The translations under genes were made by a program, and so were the position numbers. From Halichondria panicea (taxonomy: Eukaryota; Porifera; Demospongiae; Suberitida; Halichondriidae), in assembly GCF_963675165.1 (NCBI RefSeq), contig NC_087380.1, positions 5,402,071 to 5,466,070 of the forward strand: 64,000 bases of DNA, given 5' to 3'. Each line of letters starts with the position of its first letter. The stretch's first letter is position 1. Shown in pieces: positions 51,441 through 64,000 of the stretch. The notes beneath the pieces were generated by a model. It was not told the origin of the DNA. It was given only the letters and a program-made list of their open reading frames with translations, and did not search any database.

Positions 51441-52342
51441 AGACAAAACAACAGCGAATGTGTATTTTGATATTTCGCCTCTAAAACACAGCCAGTTTAA
51501 TGAAATCTGAGTATCTATATAGTAATGAAAGCACCGCAGGTGTTGATGCCTCCTCGGTGGAGATGCCAAAGCTACATAACAATAATAGCTTAGTTTTATA
51601 CACATGATGATCAAATTTGCTGCGCAAACTCAAAGAGTGGGTAATGATCGACCATGATTGTTGTTAAAAACGATTGATGCCAAAAGCTCCAGTCTAAAAT
51701 TAATGGCTGCCATCAGCAGCCTTGCAGCTCTCTTCGCACTCATGTAGCTACCAATAGCTAGCGTTCTAGTGCAGAGTTAACTAGTAAGTAGAGTAGCAAC
51801 ACTCGGTAAACAAGTTTGGCTACGCTCTTCTGAAAAGGCTGCAATGGCATTCCAAGTAAGCAAAACTCAGAACGAAGCATTATTTTGCAAATCCACGAAT
51901 TAAATCCAAGAAAACATGACTAGAAGCCGCCTATAGAAACTCTTACTTGCACTTCATTGATCCTTGAGCAGCTGTAGCAGCTGTAGCAGTGTACACACAC
52001 ACACACACTACCGTATACCTCGCTTGCGCATGCGCACCGAGGCATAATAATAATGTGTCTGTCAGACAATCATCAGTTTGTACTAGGCCACCTTATTATT
52101 GAAGCCACTGTTAGCCTGCCCAAAACTACAGCTAGGTTTCACTGACGTGGGAAGTAATACAAAAGGGTTTGTTTTGGTTTTAGGGTATGGATATAGAGTT
52201 TTACCCTTATAGTTTTCAAACTGATACACCAGTCGGACCGATATTTCGTGTGTTTATACCTGTCTCTATGGTAGCCCATACTAGCCACAGGGGATCCAAT
52301 GTCCACGCTGCATTGGAGGGTCTTGTCATAAAATGACCATAT
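50721..52342 (-). pseudogene. WDR36: WDR36/Utp21 fragment, copy D
   Basis: Exons 52260-52342 (IWSFYDKTLQCSVDIGS, MGYHRDR), 51244-51431 (IDAEFRSLAPESGGSVEW) and 50721-50870 (LHSSLILENPDL to the stop). Each exon is individually intact, with proper GT donors (including the one that is GC in copy B). All exons that should lie between the first and second (two WD blades and the Utp21 start) are missing, and the phases of the remaining join (2 to 1) must be checked. It looks like copy B/C after an internal deletion of about 7 kb and insertion of a 0.5-kb repeat. Confidence 0.75.
51530..52045. mobile_element. Reference copy of the GAAAGCACCGC/CACCGAGGCAT element
   Basis: Begins GAAAGCACCGCAGGTG...TGATGCCTCCTCGGTGG and ends ACCGTATACCTCGCTTGCGC + ATGCGCACCGAGGCATAA. 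The outer GATGCCTC-GGTG and CACCGAGGCAT are inverted. Interior CA tract near the right end. It interrupts copy D, so it inserted after that duplication. At least six relatives occur in the window. Confidence 0.7.
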
Positions 52343-52525
52343 CTGAGGACGATGAAAAAAGACACATAGGACATGAATAGGCGTGGTTGTTGAGCATAAG
52401 GAGATACAAGGAAATCCGATTAAGATGAATAACAAACAAAGTAGAACAGAACAATATTCATGAAGGATTTGTGGTTACCAAGGTAGCTTCATGAGTTGTT
52501 CTAGTTAGTTACGGACAACATTAGC

Positions 52526-54560
52526 ATGGATAGAATTAGAAACAAGCAGTAATAAATAAAAGACAACTAGCAACTTAAAAACAAGTAATTTGAAGTCAAA
52601 GATTCCAAGAGCAACCAATACAAGTTCTGGCAGAGAGGCTCATACTGAGAGACAGCTACAGAGAGCAAAGCACAAAGAAGCCCCCAAGTGCTGGTCCATC
52701 CTATCAATGTGGGACAAGGAGATGCAATACTACTGGAGATACAGAGTACAGATTGTAAGTGATTAGAAGTGGCGTTGTAAAAAAAAAAAAAAAAAAACTG
52801 TTATTCTGACGTCAAAGCATCACAGACATGAGTAACGTATATGCTTAGTACGGAAGAAGAGAACCAAATCTGGTAGTACGGAAAAAGATTGAACTCGTAA
52901 ACAAGTTACAATGGACTCCATTATCATCACACACCCCAACCTAGACCATTACGGTGGCATTAAACGACTGCTACAAGACTTCACTATCACGGCTCCCATT
53001 ACAACAACTCTGGCAAGCTGTTTGAAAGTTGGGTATTCTGGTGGTCCAAGAGACACACAATTAGGTGAAGTGTTCCTGTCGGGTGAAAGAGATCAAGTTA
53101 GGCACTGGTTCCCGTTAACTGGAGAGGGTGAGAATGGTAGACGACACACAAACATCAAAACACTGCCAATAGGTTCGTCGATAGAAATAGACACGAACAA
53201 AGAAGAAGGATTTAAACCAAAACAGCTAAATAAAACAAGTATTCTGACAACTGTAAGGATACCGGAGAGCAAGTAGGATTACGATGTGGTGTTGAGCGGA
53301 GACTCATACGGTTATGTCATCAATGAGAAACTAGGCATAAAGGATAAATCGGTAGGAGTATTTCAAGTGCCTCATCATGGAAGCAAATATAATCTCGATC
53401 ACCTCAAATCCAAACCATCAACAGCTGAGTTCAGAAATTTTTACTCGAGCTTCCATGCACATATCAGTCACGGTGATCACAGAGGTTAAAATCATCCACA
53501 TAGTGAAGTTATCACAGGCATTCTCTCTGCTGCTGTCCAGAAGAAAAGACGTTGTAAGATAGTAGTCGCGGCAACATGGTTTAAAGAATCTAAAATTGGC
53601 AAAACGAACATTAGCAACTGGAGGGACTATGTTGATATTTTCTACTTCAAGCAAGACACTCCATACGTCACCCTGGATCCTAACGATGAGAAACTGCCTG
53701 AGGGCTTACAGCTGTCTGTCAAAAAGGTGCGTGTACAAACAGAAATTAATAGAAATGGTAAGACTACACCTACACAGCTAGGAAATTATAAGTTATACAA
53801 GTGCCAGCTCCAAAGATTTTAGAAAACAAATTTAGAGAAAAGAATTTGCAGAGGAGGGAGGTTAGTCGTGATGGAAACAGCTTCTTCAATGCCGTCAGTG
53901 GAGCACTAACAAACAAAAACACACCCATCCAGCTGAGAGAGAGGCTTGTTGAACACTTAATGGGATTGCAAGGTTTATACTATCCAAGATCAGGAATGAC
54001 TAGAATATTATGAGATCGTAAATAATTATTTATTGGCCTGGATGGTAACTTCTCGTCTGATATTGAAAAGATTTTGCCCGAGGCAATGGCACGGACACTA
54101 AATATTCGAATACAAGTTATCATTGCAAATCCTGAACAAGACGATAAGTTTTATGGTATCGAATCCACCCAGACTGTTATTCAGCTAATACATGATGACA
54201 CAGACAGTGGTCACTATGACTACGCCCTGCCACGGCACAAGGGGTTACAGAGCAGATTCCTGAGCAGAGATAAGAAAATCCACTATTAGCAAACGGAGGA
54301 GCTGGCAGACGCCTCCAGTTCCCAAATGACAGGTGAAACAAATTATTATTATTATTGTGAAGTAAGAAATATATATATATAACAGTTTCTTTTATTACGA
54401 TTTACAATTTACCCTTATAGTGCTAATCAGAAGTAAAACAGCCCACCCAAAGCCGTATGTCGCATCTGTAATCAACTGGCAAGTCCGAAGAATATATGGT
54501 ACCAATGTACAAACACTAAATGTCCAATAAGCCAGTTGTGAAGAGAAGACAAGTCGTCTT
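52526..54560 (+). pseudogene. MBL-OTU gene 3, broken
   Basis: Collinear with gene 2 and about equally close to it throughout. Damage: a stop after eight codons at 52526, loss of the exon-2 start with LIDGG (only MDSIIITHPNLDHYGG onward remains), stops at about 53274 and 53487 in the MBL part, and a frameshift near 54010 in the OTU part. Conserved pieces remain: HPINVGQGDAILLE, LSGDSYG, VPHHGS, SRDGNSFFNAVS and SGHYDYA. The zinc module at 54461-54540 (CRICNQLASPKNIWYQC) is better preserved than in gene 2 and aligns to gene 1, but also runs into a stop. Ser again replaces the OTU Cys. Confidence 0.85.
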
Positions 54561-54663
54561 TTATAAGAAATGCGTTATCGTCATCTTTTATAAGAAATGC
54601 GCACTATTACTAATCTATATAGCTAGAAATATATATTATATATAGGGCTTGCCAAATTCTAAT

Positions 54664-55710
54664 CTACGCACTTTGTCCAAGGTAAAAAACCATAACAGCT
54701 AGCATTATGAAGAATACACCACCATAAGCAGCACACTGCCAGGGTCCAAAATCACACTCACTAGATCTTGCAACTGTATGTGTGTAAGACAAACCACAAT
54801 AAAGCCAGATATATATTTTCAATGACTTGTTAGCATAATTTATATACATGTAATCATGCTTCACCAGGGATCTACAACTCTACTAAATAGCTGTTTCTTG
54901 TGTAATACCTTCTATTCCATTTTTATCGCAATAGGTAGTTTCATCATCCTTACAGTAGTGGATACATCCTGAAAGTGGCGTGTAGTGATTTCGTCGACAC
55001 TCTGAGCACTCAGGACCAGCATAATGTCCAAGGCAGACGAAGTAGGGGGGTTCAGGAATACAGTCAAACTGGCCATTTCGGGGAGAGCAATGAACAGAGC
55101 AAGTTGATCCATAGTAGTTTTTCTGGCATTTGACACAGTCAGGAAGCCGAAAATGTCCATTGCAAATTATTTCACCATTCCTTGAGCAAGTATATTTATC
55201 CGAAGAAGGATTGCAGGTTTTCGTGCAGTCGTTACCATAAAAACCTTTCTTACAGGCAAGACAATCAGGACCATCAAAGTTTTCCTTGCATGTGCGTGAA
55301 CCATCGGTATTACAATCATAATGCCCCCTGGTATCATCTCGAGAAGTGCACAGCTTGGTACAATCATTCATAGGGTAATAATAAGGTGAGCATATTGAAC
55401 AAAATGGGCCTGCGAAATTTCCTAAACAAACCCTCTGACCAAGATAATTACAAAAATACCGGTCCGGGTCTGGTATGCAGGTAGAACCACATTCAAATCC
55501 AAACATATTCTGTGGGCAGTTATTAGTGATCCTATACTTTAAGTCAATGGTAGCTTTGCCACAGTCGGTACTGGAGTACGATTTAACAGGAACGGTGGCA
55601 TTTACTATCAGGGTTCTCGGGAAGTCAATATTAATAGTATCGATTTCTTTGTATTTTTCTGCAGTGTTGCTGCTGACATTGATGATCTCTACGCTCAGTA
55701 TTAGAGGGAC
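54664..55710 (-). CDS. Delta-like membrane protein with tandem DSL modules
   Basis: Two exons, 54909-55710 and 54664-54773, joining in phase 1. The upstream exon begins at an acceptor, so the signal-peptide exon lies further right and was not found. About 65 residues of a beta-rich N-terminal region (two Cys) precede roughly five tandem units of DSL type, each C-x-x-x-x-Y/F-G-x-x-C-x-x-x-C...C...G...C-x-G-x-F/Y-x-G-P-x-C (e.g. NFAGPFC, NFDGPDC, HYAGPEC). The last exon gives a single membrane helix (VFFIMLAVMVFYLG) and a cytoplasmic tail of only a few residues. Notch ligands usually have one DSL followed by EGF repeats; this layout differs. Likely a cell-surface ligand or receptor-like protein. 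Confidence 0.7.
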
Positions 55711-55779
55711 CTACACATAAAAACATGCATAATTATACTTGGACATGCTGGAATACGAAATCAAATGAGAGCCCATGCA

Positions 55780-58700
55780 GCTAGCCATTAATAGGATGAC
55801 TCTGCTCAGGCGATACTCAGTCATACATGCACAAATGTAAGCAAAACATTAAAGGAGTCACTATATTATAGGGCAATTACCTCGAATGGAATACACTTGG
55901 GAATTCTCCTTGTACCATGCATATCAGTGATTCTGTTGGTTGATCTCTACCACTATAGGCCCTGATAAATTTCTTTTTTTACCCATTATTAATTCTTGAA
56001 AAAATTTAATGTGCCGATTATTATTCTCACGAAAAATCTGATTATTCCCAAAAACGTATGATAATAATTATCGATAAAATTAAGACGATAGACATAAACA
56101 CAGCACACAACTGACACAAGATATATCATGATTCTCAGTGTTATCTTGCTGACTTGAACTGATCCATAATACTCACCGTCAGCATTTTTGCCATGAAAAC
56201 ATCGTTATGTAAAACTTAATGTAATGAGCTTTACCAATAACGGACATTGATGCCTATTATTGCCTATTATTCCCTTCAGACACCTATTATGCTAAAATTA
56301 TTCCAAGTATAATTTATCAGGGCCTATCTCTACCACTCTAAAACACGTACCACCTTTTTGCCACCTGTGTGTCTCACTTGTGTTGCCGCACACACAGCTG
56401 TTCAGGAATACAGATTCATCAACGTATATAGGATGCGTGCACATTCTATAATTGGCTGCATCAGATAATAGTTTCAGTACAAAGTTATAAATAAAATCAG
56501 CACTGCTCTTAAAATCTAAAGTTTTTCCCACATAATACGTGGCCGGTTGTCTACTCATGCATGACAATGGAACTCACATGCTAGACATAGATCTAGTCAT
56601 TGCATACTATTATTGTAGGGACAATAACTAGGAACACAAAAAAAGCCTCCTCCCCTTTTCGATTTTTTAAATATGTCTAAGAAACAAGTGATTATAACTT
56701 GTGTGGCCTTAGGCGATGTAAGCAAACGTTCAAGGAGTCCCAATTAGGACTTATTAATAGTTCATCAATGGGAATCAGGGTTTCATACAGAGGGGTGGGA
56801 GCCCTGGGATTTCCCCCCTGGAAATATGAAAAATTAATAACCAAATTGTGGTGTTTTACAGTGAAGAAAGAATTATAATAATTATACTATCAATCAGAAA
56901 AAGCCTCTTATATTCATTTTGATTTAGCCCATGGTACAGTTTAAAAGTTCGATCAGACAAAAGATTACATAGATACGTGTACACAAAATGCATGACTGTA
57001 TACAATTATTATAATTACCTTATAGCAGTGTACATAGTGTGACCATAGGCTCTGTACACACACTTGATCAATTTGAGTAGCTTTTCTGCTTAATTCTTCA
57101 TTTTTTTCAGGAGAGGTGAAGGTGTACAATGCAGTAAAACAGTTTGGAACTAGACTAATAGTTTTAAGCACAAAAACCTCCAAATTGCAATCATTCCGCC
57201 AACATTTTTTCCGGGGGCTGCCCCCTGGACCCCCCAAATTGTCGGTGGCCTATGGTCGTCGTCATTCCCCCCGCTAGCTAAATATCCTATATGAAACCCT
57301 GGTCTGAATTATCCCAATATAATTATACCTGCAGCTAATATCAGTGATTTTGCTGGTATGACCTCTGAACCTCTGAACCTACTGACCACTTTTCTGTACA
57401 GCAGTGCGGACACTACATGAATACACAGAATCACCTGACCACCTTCCTGCCACCTGTGTGAGGCTGTGTTTACAATACTCACTGTGAAGTTGCTATATTA
57501 TAGCCAGCAACAGTAAGCATAACAGCTACAAATTCAGTTTCAACATAATTATGTAAGCTAATCCAAAGGTGTGCACATTCAATTGGCTGCATCTTTAAGT
57601 TTTAAGTGATAAATCAATGACATATAGATTCAGCTCATGGAAAGTACAAAGTCATGATCATTGTTTTGAAATTTGGTACTGACAACCCGTGGGCTGTCTA
57701 TATATACGCGTATCAGGTTAACAATATAGTTTTAAGCAACGGTAGCTACGTACCACACAGCTCCTAAAGTGTTAACCCAAAATGTCGAAAGGCAGTGTTT
57801 TAATAGGACGACTCTGCTCAGGCGATACTCAGTCATATACATGCACAAATATATTATGTAAGCAAACGTTAAAGGAGTCACTAGATTAGGGCAATTACCT
57901 CGAATGGAGGAATTCCATAATTATCAGTGATTATGTTGGTTGATCTATACCACTCTAAAACACGTAGTACGGTACCACCTTTTTGCCACCTGCATGTGTG
58001 TCTACAATACTCACTTAAAGTTTTAATTGCCGCACACCCAGCTGTTCAGGAATACAGATTCATCAACATACAGGATGCGTACACATTCTCTAATTGGATA
58101 ATACTTTGTATTCAGTACAAAGTTATGAATAACTTCAGCACTGTTCTTGAAATCTGAAGTTTTTCCCACATAATACGTGGCCGGTTGTCTACTCATGCAA
58201 CTCACGTGCTAGATCTAGTCATTGCATTTAACATACTTATAACTAGAGTATGTCCCTTTAATAGGGACAACAAGTATGGAAAAAATAGTTTTAATTGACT
58301 GGAAAGAGAGTGAAACGGTAGCTATACCACACAGCTCTTGCACTGTAACCCATGCAAACGTCAATTAAGGCCAATGGGACGACCTATAAATATATGCCTG
58401 CTTAGGTCACACACATTTAATGACTTGTTTCTCAGGCCCTCGCGCTTCGATTTTTTGACCCCTCTTGGATCCTTTTATTTACTCTAATATAATTATGGTA
58501 ATGATCGCCAGGTTTAAATTTCACATATGATGGCACCTCGTGCCTTTCCTGACTTGTGCTTGACAGCTGAGTGTGTAATTTTTGTATGTGTATTTTGCAT
58601 GTACTTTTCCTGACATGTAAGGAGGAGTGGCCAAGGTGTGGCCGGAACTTTTGCCCCACAAAAAAAGCCTCCTCCCCTCTTCGATTTTTAATAGAATATG

Positions 58701-59170
58701 CCTAAGAAACGGTGATTAACTTTGTGTGGCCTTAGGCGATGCTTAGAATGTATAAGCAAGTGTTCAAGGAGTCCCAATTAGGACTTATTAATAGTTCATC
58801 AATGGGAATCAGGGTTTCATACAGAGGGGTGGGAGCCCTGGGATTTCCCCCCTGGAAATAATAATGTCATACTAAATTGTGGTATTTTACAGTGAAGTAT
58901 AATAATTATACATGCATGCATGTATCAATCAAATCTGAGAAAAAGCCTCTTATATTCATTTTGATCTAGCCCATGCATGGTACAGTCTGACAAATAATTA
59001 TATCAGATACACAAAATGCATGACTGCATTGTATACAATTATTATAATACCCTTTGAAATTTAAACCTTATAGCAGTGACCATAGGCTCTGTACACACAC
59101 TTGATTAATTTGAGTAGCTTTTCCTGCTTCTAGTTCTTGCTTAAACATTTTGTTTAGGCAAGGTGAAGGT
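55780..59170. repeat. Two nested duplicates of WDR36-derived repeat sequence
   Basis: 55795-56770 and 57790-58810 share GGCGATACTCAGTCATA, GGCAATTACCTCGAATGGA, blade-exon remnants (about 56335-56410, 57345-57530, 57930-58045, minus orientation) and TTTTTCCCACATAATACGTG. Each is followed by the AGGGTTTCATACAGAGGGG element. No intact exon. Confidence 0.7.
56777..57301. mobile_element. TIR element, AGGGTTTCATA ends
   Basis: Left AGGGTTTCATACAGAGGGG and right CCTATATGAAACCCT are inverted. GC-rich CCCCCTGG-type sequence lies just inside both ends. The left half recurs at 58810-59130. Confidence 0.55.
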
Positions 59171-59305
59171 TAGCCTCGATTCCAGGCCGATTAAAATACG
59201 GCCTGGTAGTACCAGGCTGGTACCTATTGCATGGCGCATGTGTTAGTTTATTCACCAGAAACTGGGGAATCCCCTTTTTTCTTTCTCTCATCTATTTTCT
59301 ATCTA

Positions 59306-59708
59306 TGTACATCAGCTTAGCTCTCTATTGCGTTGTTCCAGAAGGCTTTCACACTAGTCTGAAGCCATGTTGAGCTCTTTCTTGTATAGACTAAGAACTA
59401 GACAGGCTAGTTTAGTTTGAGAGTTAGCTATTGTTGGGAGACAGGCTCCTACTTATCCTAGAGTACAAGTTGACTTGACCCTTTGCAACAATTCTTAGTG
59501 AGTTTAGACAAATAACAACAACAACTGAGGAAGATGGTGGGTGATGGCAAATACAAAAACAAAGGGGGCAGGGCCAGAGCAAGGGGCCCTGCGCACAACA
59601 AAGAAAATTGAACAAAACAACACATTTACCACAAACTCATTAAACTATGAACCTAGTAAATATTGCATAACATTAATTAATTAAACACCTAGCTTGTACA
59701 CATCAACA
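59306..59708 (-). mobile_element. Putative 3' LTR of the BEL/Pao element
   Basis: On the minus strand it would start TGTTGATGTG shortly after the pol stop and end GATGTACA. Purine-rich GGCCGGCGG precedes it. The 5' LTR is outside the window, so the boundaries are a guess from TG...CA ends. Confidence 0.35.
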
Positions 59709-59763
59709 TACCGCCGGCCAAGACCGGATGGTCTTAGGTACATTGCCATTGTTCAACAGTTAC

Positions 59764-62700
59764 TCATTGTTCGTCAATCGGTAGTATTACCGCGAGCTTG
59801 GTAATGGGACGAGTGTAGGTTCCATCGGCCGTCTTGATCTGAGCCACTCGCACTAAACCATCCTTGCCTGGATGAACGTTCAATACTTTGGCCAATGGCC
59901 ATCGGTTGCGTATGGGAGCATCTTCTTTAATGACCACAAGGTCACCAATGCGAATGTTTCTTGTTGGGTGTTGCCATTTGTATAACTTTCCTATAATTAT
60001 GAGAAAGGTATTCTGTCGAGAATCTCTTCCAAAAATGCTGTACCAATGATTGACAACATTGCCATCGCTTCAAGAGTGAGAGTGGACGAGGAGCTATAGA
60101 TGAGACATCAGGTAGTGCCTTGAGTGGTCTATTGATGAGGAAGTGTCCCGGGGTGAGAGCCTCAATGCCATCATCATTGTTGTGCAGGGGTGTCAGCGGT
60201 CGACTATTGAGGGTAGAATCAATCTGGCACAGGACTGTGGACATTTCCTCATACGTCATCTTGACTTCACCTAAGATCTTGCGCAGGTGGGTCTTGACAC
60301 TCTTTACTGCAGCTTCCCATAAACCTCCAAAGTGTGGAGCACGTTGCGGTATGAACCGCCATTCTATATTTTGACTAGCAAGATGACCACTGATGTTTTG
60401 GTGATTCGCTTGCGTTTCAAGGAATTTGTAGACATCTGATAGCTGCCTAGATGCGCCAACAAAGTTGGTGCCATTGTCGCTCCAAATGAGTGTAGGTAGA
60501 CCACGTCTAGCGATGAACCTTCTTAGGCAAGCGATGAACGCGTCCGTTGTCAGATCGGTCACCAATTCCAAGTGAACTGCCTTTACCGATAGCGATACAA
60601 AAACACAAATGTATGCCTTTACGATAGTTGGTTTCCGGACATAACCATACTTGATCAGCACTGGACCGGCATAGTCGATGCCTACTTTGTCGAAAACAGA
60701 TCCAGGAGTGATTCTTTCCGGTGGCAGCTGTCCCAACATCTGTGGTAGGGGCTTGGCTGAATACTTTCGACAAGTGACACATTTCCTTGTGACAGAGCGA
60801 ATGACCTTGTATCCACCAATTATATGATACCGTCTGTTCAGAGAGCTGGCAAGCAGTGTTGGACCAGCGTGCAACAATCGAATATGCTCTGTGAATATGA
60901 TCACACGTGTCAGCTTGTGACTTCCATGCAGAATCAGAGGGTGCTTGGATTCATAAGACGATTGAGATAGTTGCTGTCTGCCTCCGACTCGAAGCAACTT
61001 GTTATCATCAAGGAATGGGTTTCGAGAGATGAGTGAGCTTGAGTTGGGCAGTGGATGGTTGCTGCTCAGGTTTTCAATCTCGGATTTGAAGTGAATCAAT
61101 TGAACAACTCCGCTTGCTGGAGTTCAAGGGTGGTCAAACAGCTAGACAGGATCCTGTCTTTCCTTTTCCTTTTGGAATTGTACACGAGACGATTGATTTA
61201 GCAAGTGACACGTTTGAAGTGGTTAAAATTCGAGAATCGTTCCAAAGGGATTACTGGCAAATGGTCAGACTCTGCCACTACCAGCAATGAAATCTCCTTT
61301 TCTTCGTCAGATGGGGTATTGGGCTTGATCATATTTTTCTTAGGCCATTCGATGGAAGATTTCTTCAACCAGTCAGGACCATTCCACCAGAGCTCGTAGT
61401 CTAGTAACTCAGTGGGATAGAGACCTCTAGAGGCACAGTCGGCTGGATTCTCTAGTCCACTCACATGTCTCCACTTGTCTGGCGGAATCAGGTCAAGAAT
61501 TGCAGAGATTCGGTTTCCCACGTATGTTTTGAAACGCTTTGGGCTTCCATCCAGCCAATTTAGTACCACCGTGCTATCTGTCCAGGCATGTATGCTGGAA
61601 AGGGGAATGTCAAATACCTTCTTCACATGACTCAGCAATTGAGAGAGTAAGTGTGCACCACACAATTCAAGCCGTGGAATCGACAGACACTTGATTGGTG
61701 CCACTTTGGTTTTAGACATGACTAGTGAGATTTGACTGGAATTTGATGTGTTCGTTAGACGCAGGTACACAACAGCAGAATATGCGGATTCTGAGGCATC
61801 GGAGAACCCGTGAAGTTGGATCGATGAGATGTGATAGGCTACGTCAAAGTAGCAGCGAGGGATATACTTGTGGGAAAGTTCAGGTAGTTCGGATCTCCAC
61901 TTGCACCATACATCCTTGATACTTGAAGGAACTGGATCATCCCATTCGAGTCCTTCTTCCCACAACTTCTGGAGTAAGATCTTCATCTTGATGGTAGCAG
62001 GAGAAAACCACCCGAGCACGTCATATGTCTTAGCAACATCAGAGGCTAGACCCCGTTTGGTTAGAGTCTCAATTGGAGGTTGATCGGCCACAGTTAGTCG
62101 AAAGTGATCTTTACTTGCATTCCACTCGATACCAAGGGTCTTCTTGTACTCGTCGTCAGTGGGAAGCAAGTGTGATGATTGACTATCCCTGAGCTCAGAA
62201 GATATACTGTCCAATACCGTTGCATCATTCGAGTCCCACTTTCTGAGAAGAAATCCTCCCTTGGTAAACAGATTGTGTAGTTGCCGCTGAAGAATAACTG
62301 CTTCCTCAGCAGAGTCAGCTCCCGAGAGGCAGTCGTCTACATAGAAAGACGTTTCAACAATTCTTGCGGCCTGGGGGTATTCTGTAGCATGGTTGAGAGC
62401 GTTCTGCTTAACGGACATGTTGGCAGCAAAGGATGAAGCAGACACACCAAACGTGACTCTTGTCATTCTGTAGTCTGTCAAATTGTCGGTAGGTGTGCTT
62501 CGCCATACAAATCGGTGGAGATCACGATCAGATTGTGTTAGCTCGACCGCTCTGTACATTTTGCTCACATCGGCCGTGAGAGCAATTCTATGGAAGCCAA
62601 ATTGTAGTAATACATCAATCAACGGTGGATGTACAGTTGGTCCAACTAACAATGTATCATTTAGGGAGACTCCAGTACTAGATTTGGCGGATGCATCAAA

Positions 62701-64000
62701 AACGGCCCTAATCTTTGTAGTGGTGCTATGTTCTTTGTGCACAGCATGCATTGGTAGATAGAACACACAATTGCTTGATTTTCGACTGTCTGTGTCTGGT
62801 ACCACTTCAGCGTGTCCTAATTTCATGTATTCCTCCATGACTGTGGCAAAATCTTTGAATTGGTTCTTGGCACGGAGGGATCGTTCAAGAGAGAGGAATC
62901 TTCGCACAGCTTGCATTCTGGATTCTCCAAGGGGTTTGGAGTCAAGGTTCTTGGGGAGAGGCACAACAAATCTACCATCTTTATTTAAAGTGTGAGTCTC
63001 ATCAAAATGACGTATGACTGTACGCTCCTGAGGGGATAGATTGGATGCAGCCTTGGGACTCTCTTCGATTTCCCAGAATTGTCTCAAAATGTCATCTCCA
63101 GAAGTGACAGTGACGTGATGGGTTGATACTTACTTGACTGTGGAGGACTTGTAGCTTGTCCGTTTTGCCAGCAAGCACCCAGCCGAAGATGGTCTCGAAT
63201 GCTACTGGCGAGTCAGCTGGTCCCTGCCGCCGGCCTTGCAATAGTGAATATGCACAGACATCGACGCCAAACAAAATGTCGATCCTTCCAGGACATCCAA
63301 ATTCCGAGTCAGAGAGCTCTAGGCCAGATAAATGATTCCATTTTGAATTGAAACCCACAGGCTGTGCAGGCATATCACAAGTGACCCTCGGGACAACAAC
63401 TGCAGTGACTGGTATCCTTTCATCGGGTGAAAACGTTGGCGAGACGTGGAATGTGGAAATTGAATGCAACGGTGAGTTGTGAGAGATTCCAGCTATTCCA
63501 GTGATTTGAAGATTCTTCGACGACTTTGGTAGCCCGAGTGACTGTACCAATCGTTGAGATACAAACGAGGTTGTTGAACCTGAATCGAGTAGACCACGAG
63601 CCTTGATTTGAGAGCCATCGGGGGCATGAATTAGTACTTGACAGGTCATCATGAGAGTCCTTGAACTTGTACCTGTCTGCGCATTGGTCGAAACGATGCT
63701 GGCAGTGCATGAGTGTTCGTTTTCTGGAGTTTCTGGAGTTTCAGAGGGAGTTCGACCAGATACCTTGGTTTCAATGTGTAATAAGGTATGATGGGGTTTT
63801 TGGCATTGTTTACAACGATGGAGACTTGGGCAATTCCTGGCCATGTGTCCGGGCCTAAAACAGTTTAGGCATAGATTGTTAGAGCGAACAGTTGACAACA
63901 TCTTGTCGTGGGGTAAGCTCTTGAACTTCGGGCAGGCATACAGTGGGTGCCTCTCGACTTTACAAGTGACGCAGTTTCCGGCTGGTTCAAAGACGTTTCC
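59764..64000 (-). pseudogene. BEL/Pao LTR retrotransposon gag-pol, decayed, 5' end outside window
   Basis: From the right: gag zinc knuckle (CLNCFRPGHMARNC), aspartic protease (LLDSGSTTSFVS), reverse transcriptase (LTADVSKMYRAVEL, FYVDDCLSG), RNase H (GFSDASESAYSA, AWTDSTVVLNWL), integrase with HHCC finger and DDE residues (VGIDYAGP, IWSDNGTNFVGA, HFGGLWEAAVK), then a basic C-terminal domain (GDLVVIKEDAP) to the stop at 59764. The YVDD box and domain order are those of Pao/BEL. The single frame expected is broken at about 63092 (between protease and RT), at 61198 (a stop) with a further frame change by 61100 (before integrase), and near 59990. The copy is inactive. It is a genomic retroelement with no env seen. 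Confidence 0.9.

Overview
The window is animal nuclear DNA: AT-rich, with spliced genes, (CA)n microsatellites and dense inverted-repeat elements. The gene content (a Delta-like DSL membrane protein, a BEL/Pao retroelement, a KDZ-superfamily transposon, a WDR36/Utp21 homologue) and many compact introns suggest an invertebrate, most likely a demosponge. That assignment is inference. No bacterial operon features, tRNA or rRNA genes were recognised.

Layout. Positions 1-2568 are the right-hand part of a KDZ transposon. A second, nearly complete copy follows head-to-tail at 2590-10576, with recognisable terminal inverted repeats. It carries a multi-exon KDZ transposase (+) and a convergent gene (-) joining a homeodomain-like helix-turn-helix to an HMG box. 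In the upstream copy this second gene is dead, with a stop and a 10-bp deletion. From 11.7 to 13.5 kb lies an inverted, broken WDR36 fragment. A five-exon gene at 14622-25715 encodes a ComEC-like metallo-beta-lactamase (MBL) fold, an OTU-like domain with Ser in place of the catalytic Cys, and a C-terminal zinc-binding module. Its introns are full of non-autonomous elements.

From 27.2 to 38.7 kb (-) there are scrambled and repeatedly duplicated exons of WDR36/Utp21, a tyrosine-recombinase fragment, a 30-bp tandem repeat and two overlapping 80-bp perfect palindromes. A second MBL-OTU gene starts at 38856 (+). It can be read through phase-compatible exons into RPAP3-like TPR exons and a double zinc-finger exon ending at 47903. 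At 50.3-54.6 kb a duplicated block repeats the WDR36 tail (-) and a third, broken MBL-OTU copy (+). A DSL-repeat membrane protein (-) lies at 54.7-55.7 kb, repeats derived from WDR36 introns and exons at 55.8-59.2 kb, and a decayed BEL/Pao element (-) from about 59.3 kb to the window end.

Taken together, the window is a hotspot of duplication and exon capture. WDR36 exons and MBL-OTU genes have been copied side by side, divergently at 38.6/38.9 kb and 52.3/52.5 kb. The MBL-OTU(Ser)-zinc-finger family is the best candidate for an undescribed protein system. The KDZ element with a homeodomain-HMG passenger gene is the second. All exon boundaries are read by eye from GT/AG signals, reading-frame phase and paralogue comparison.
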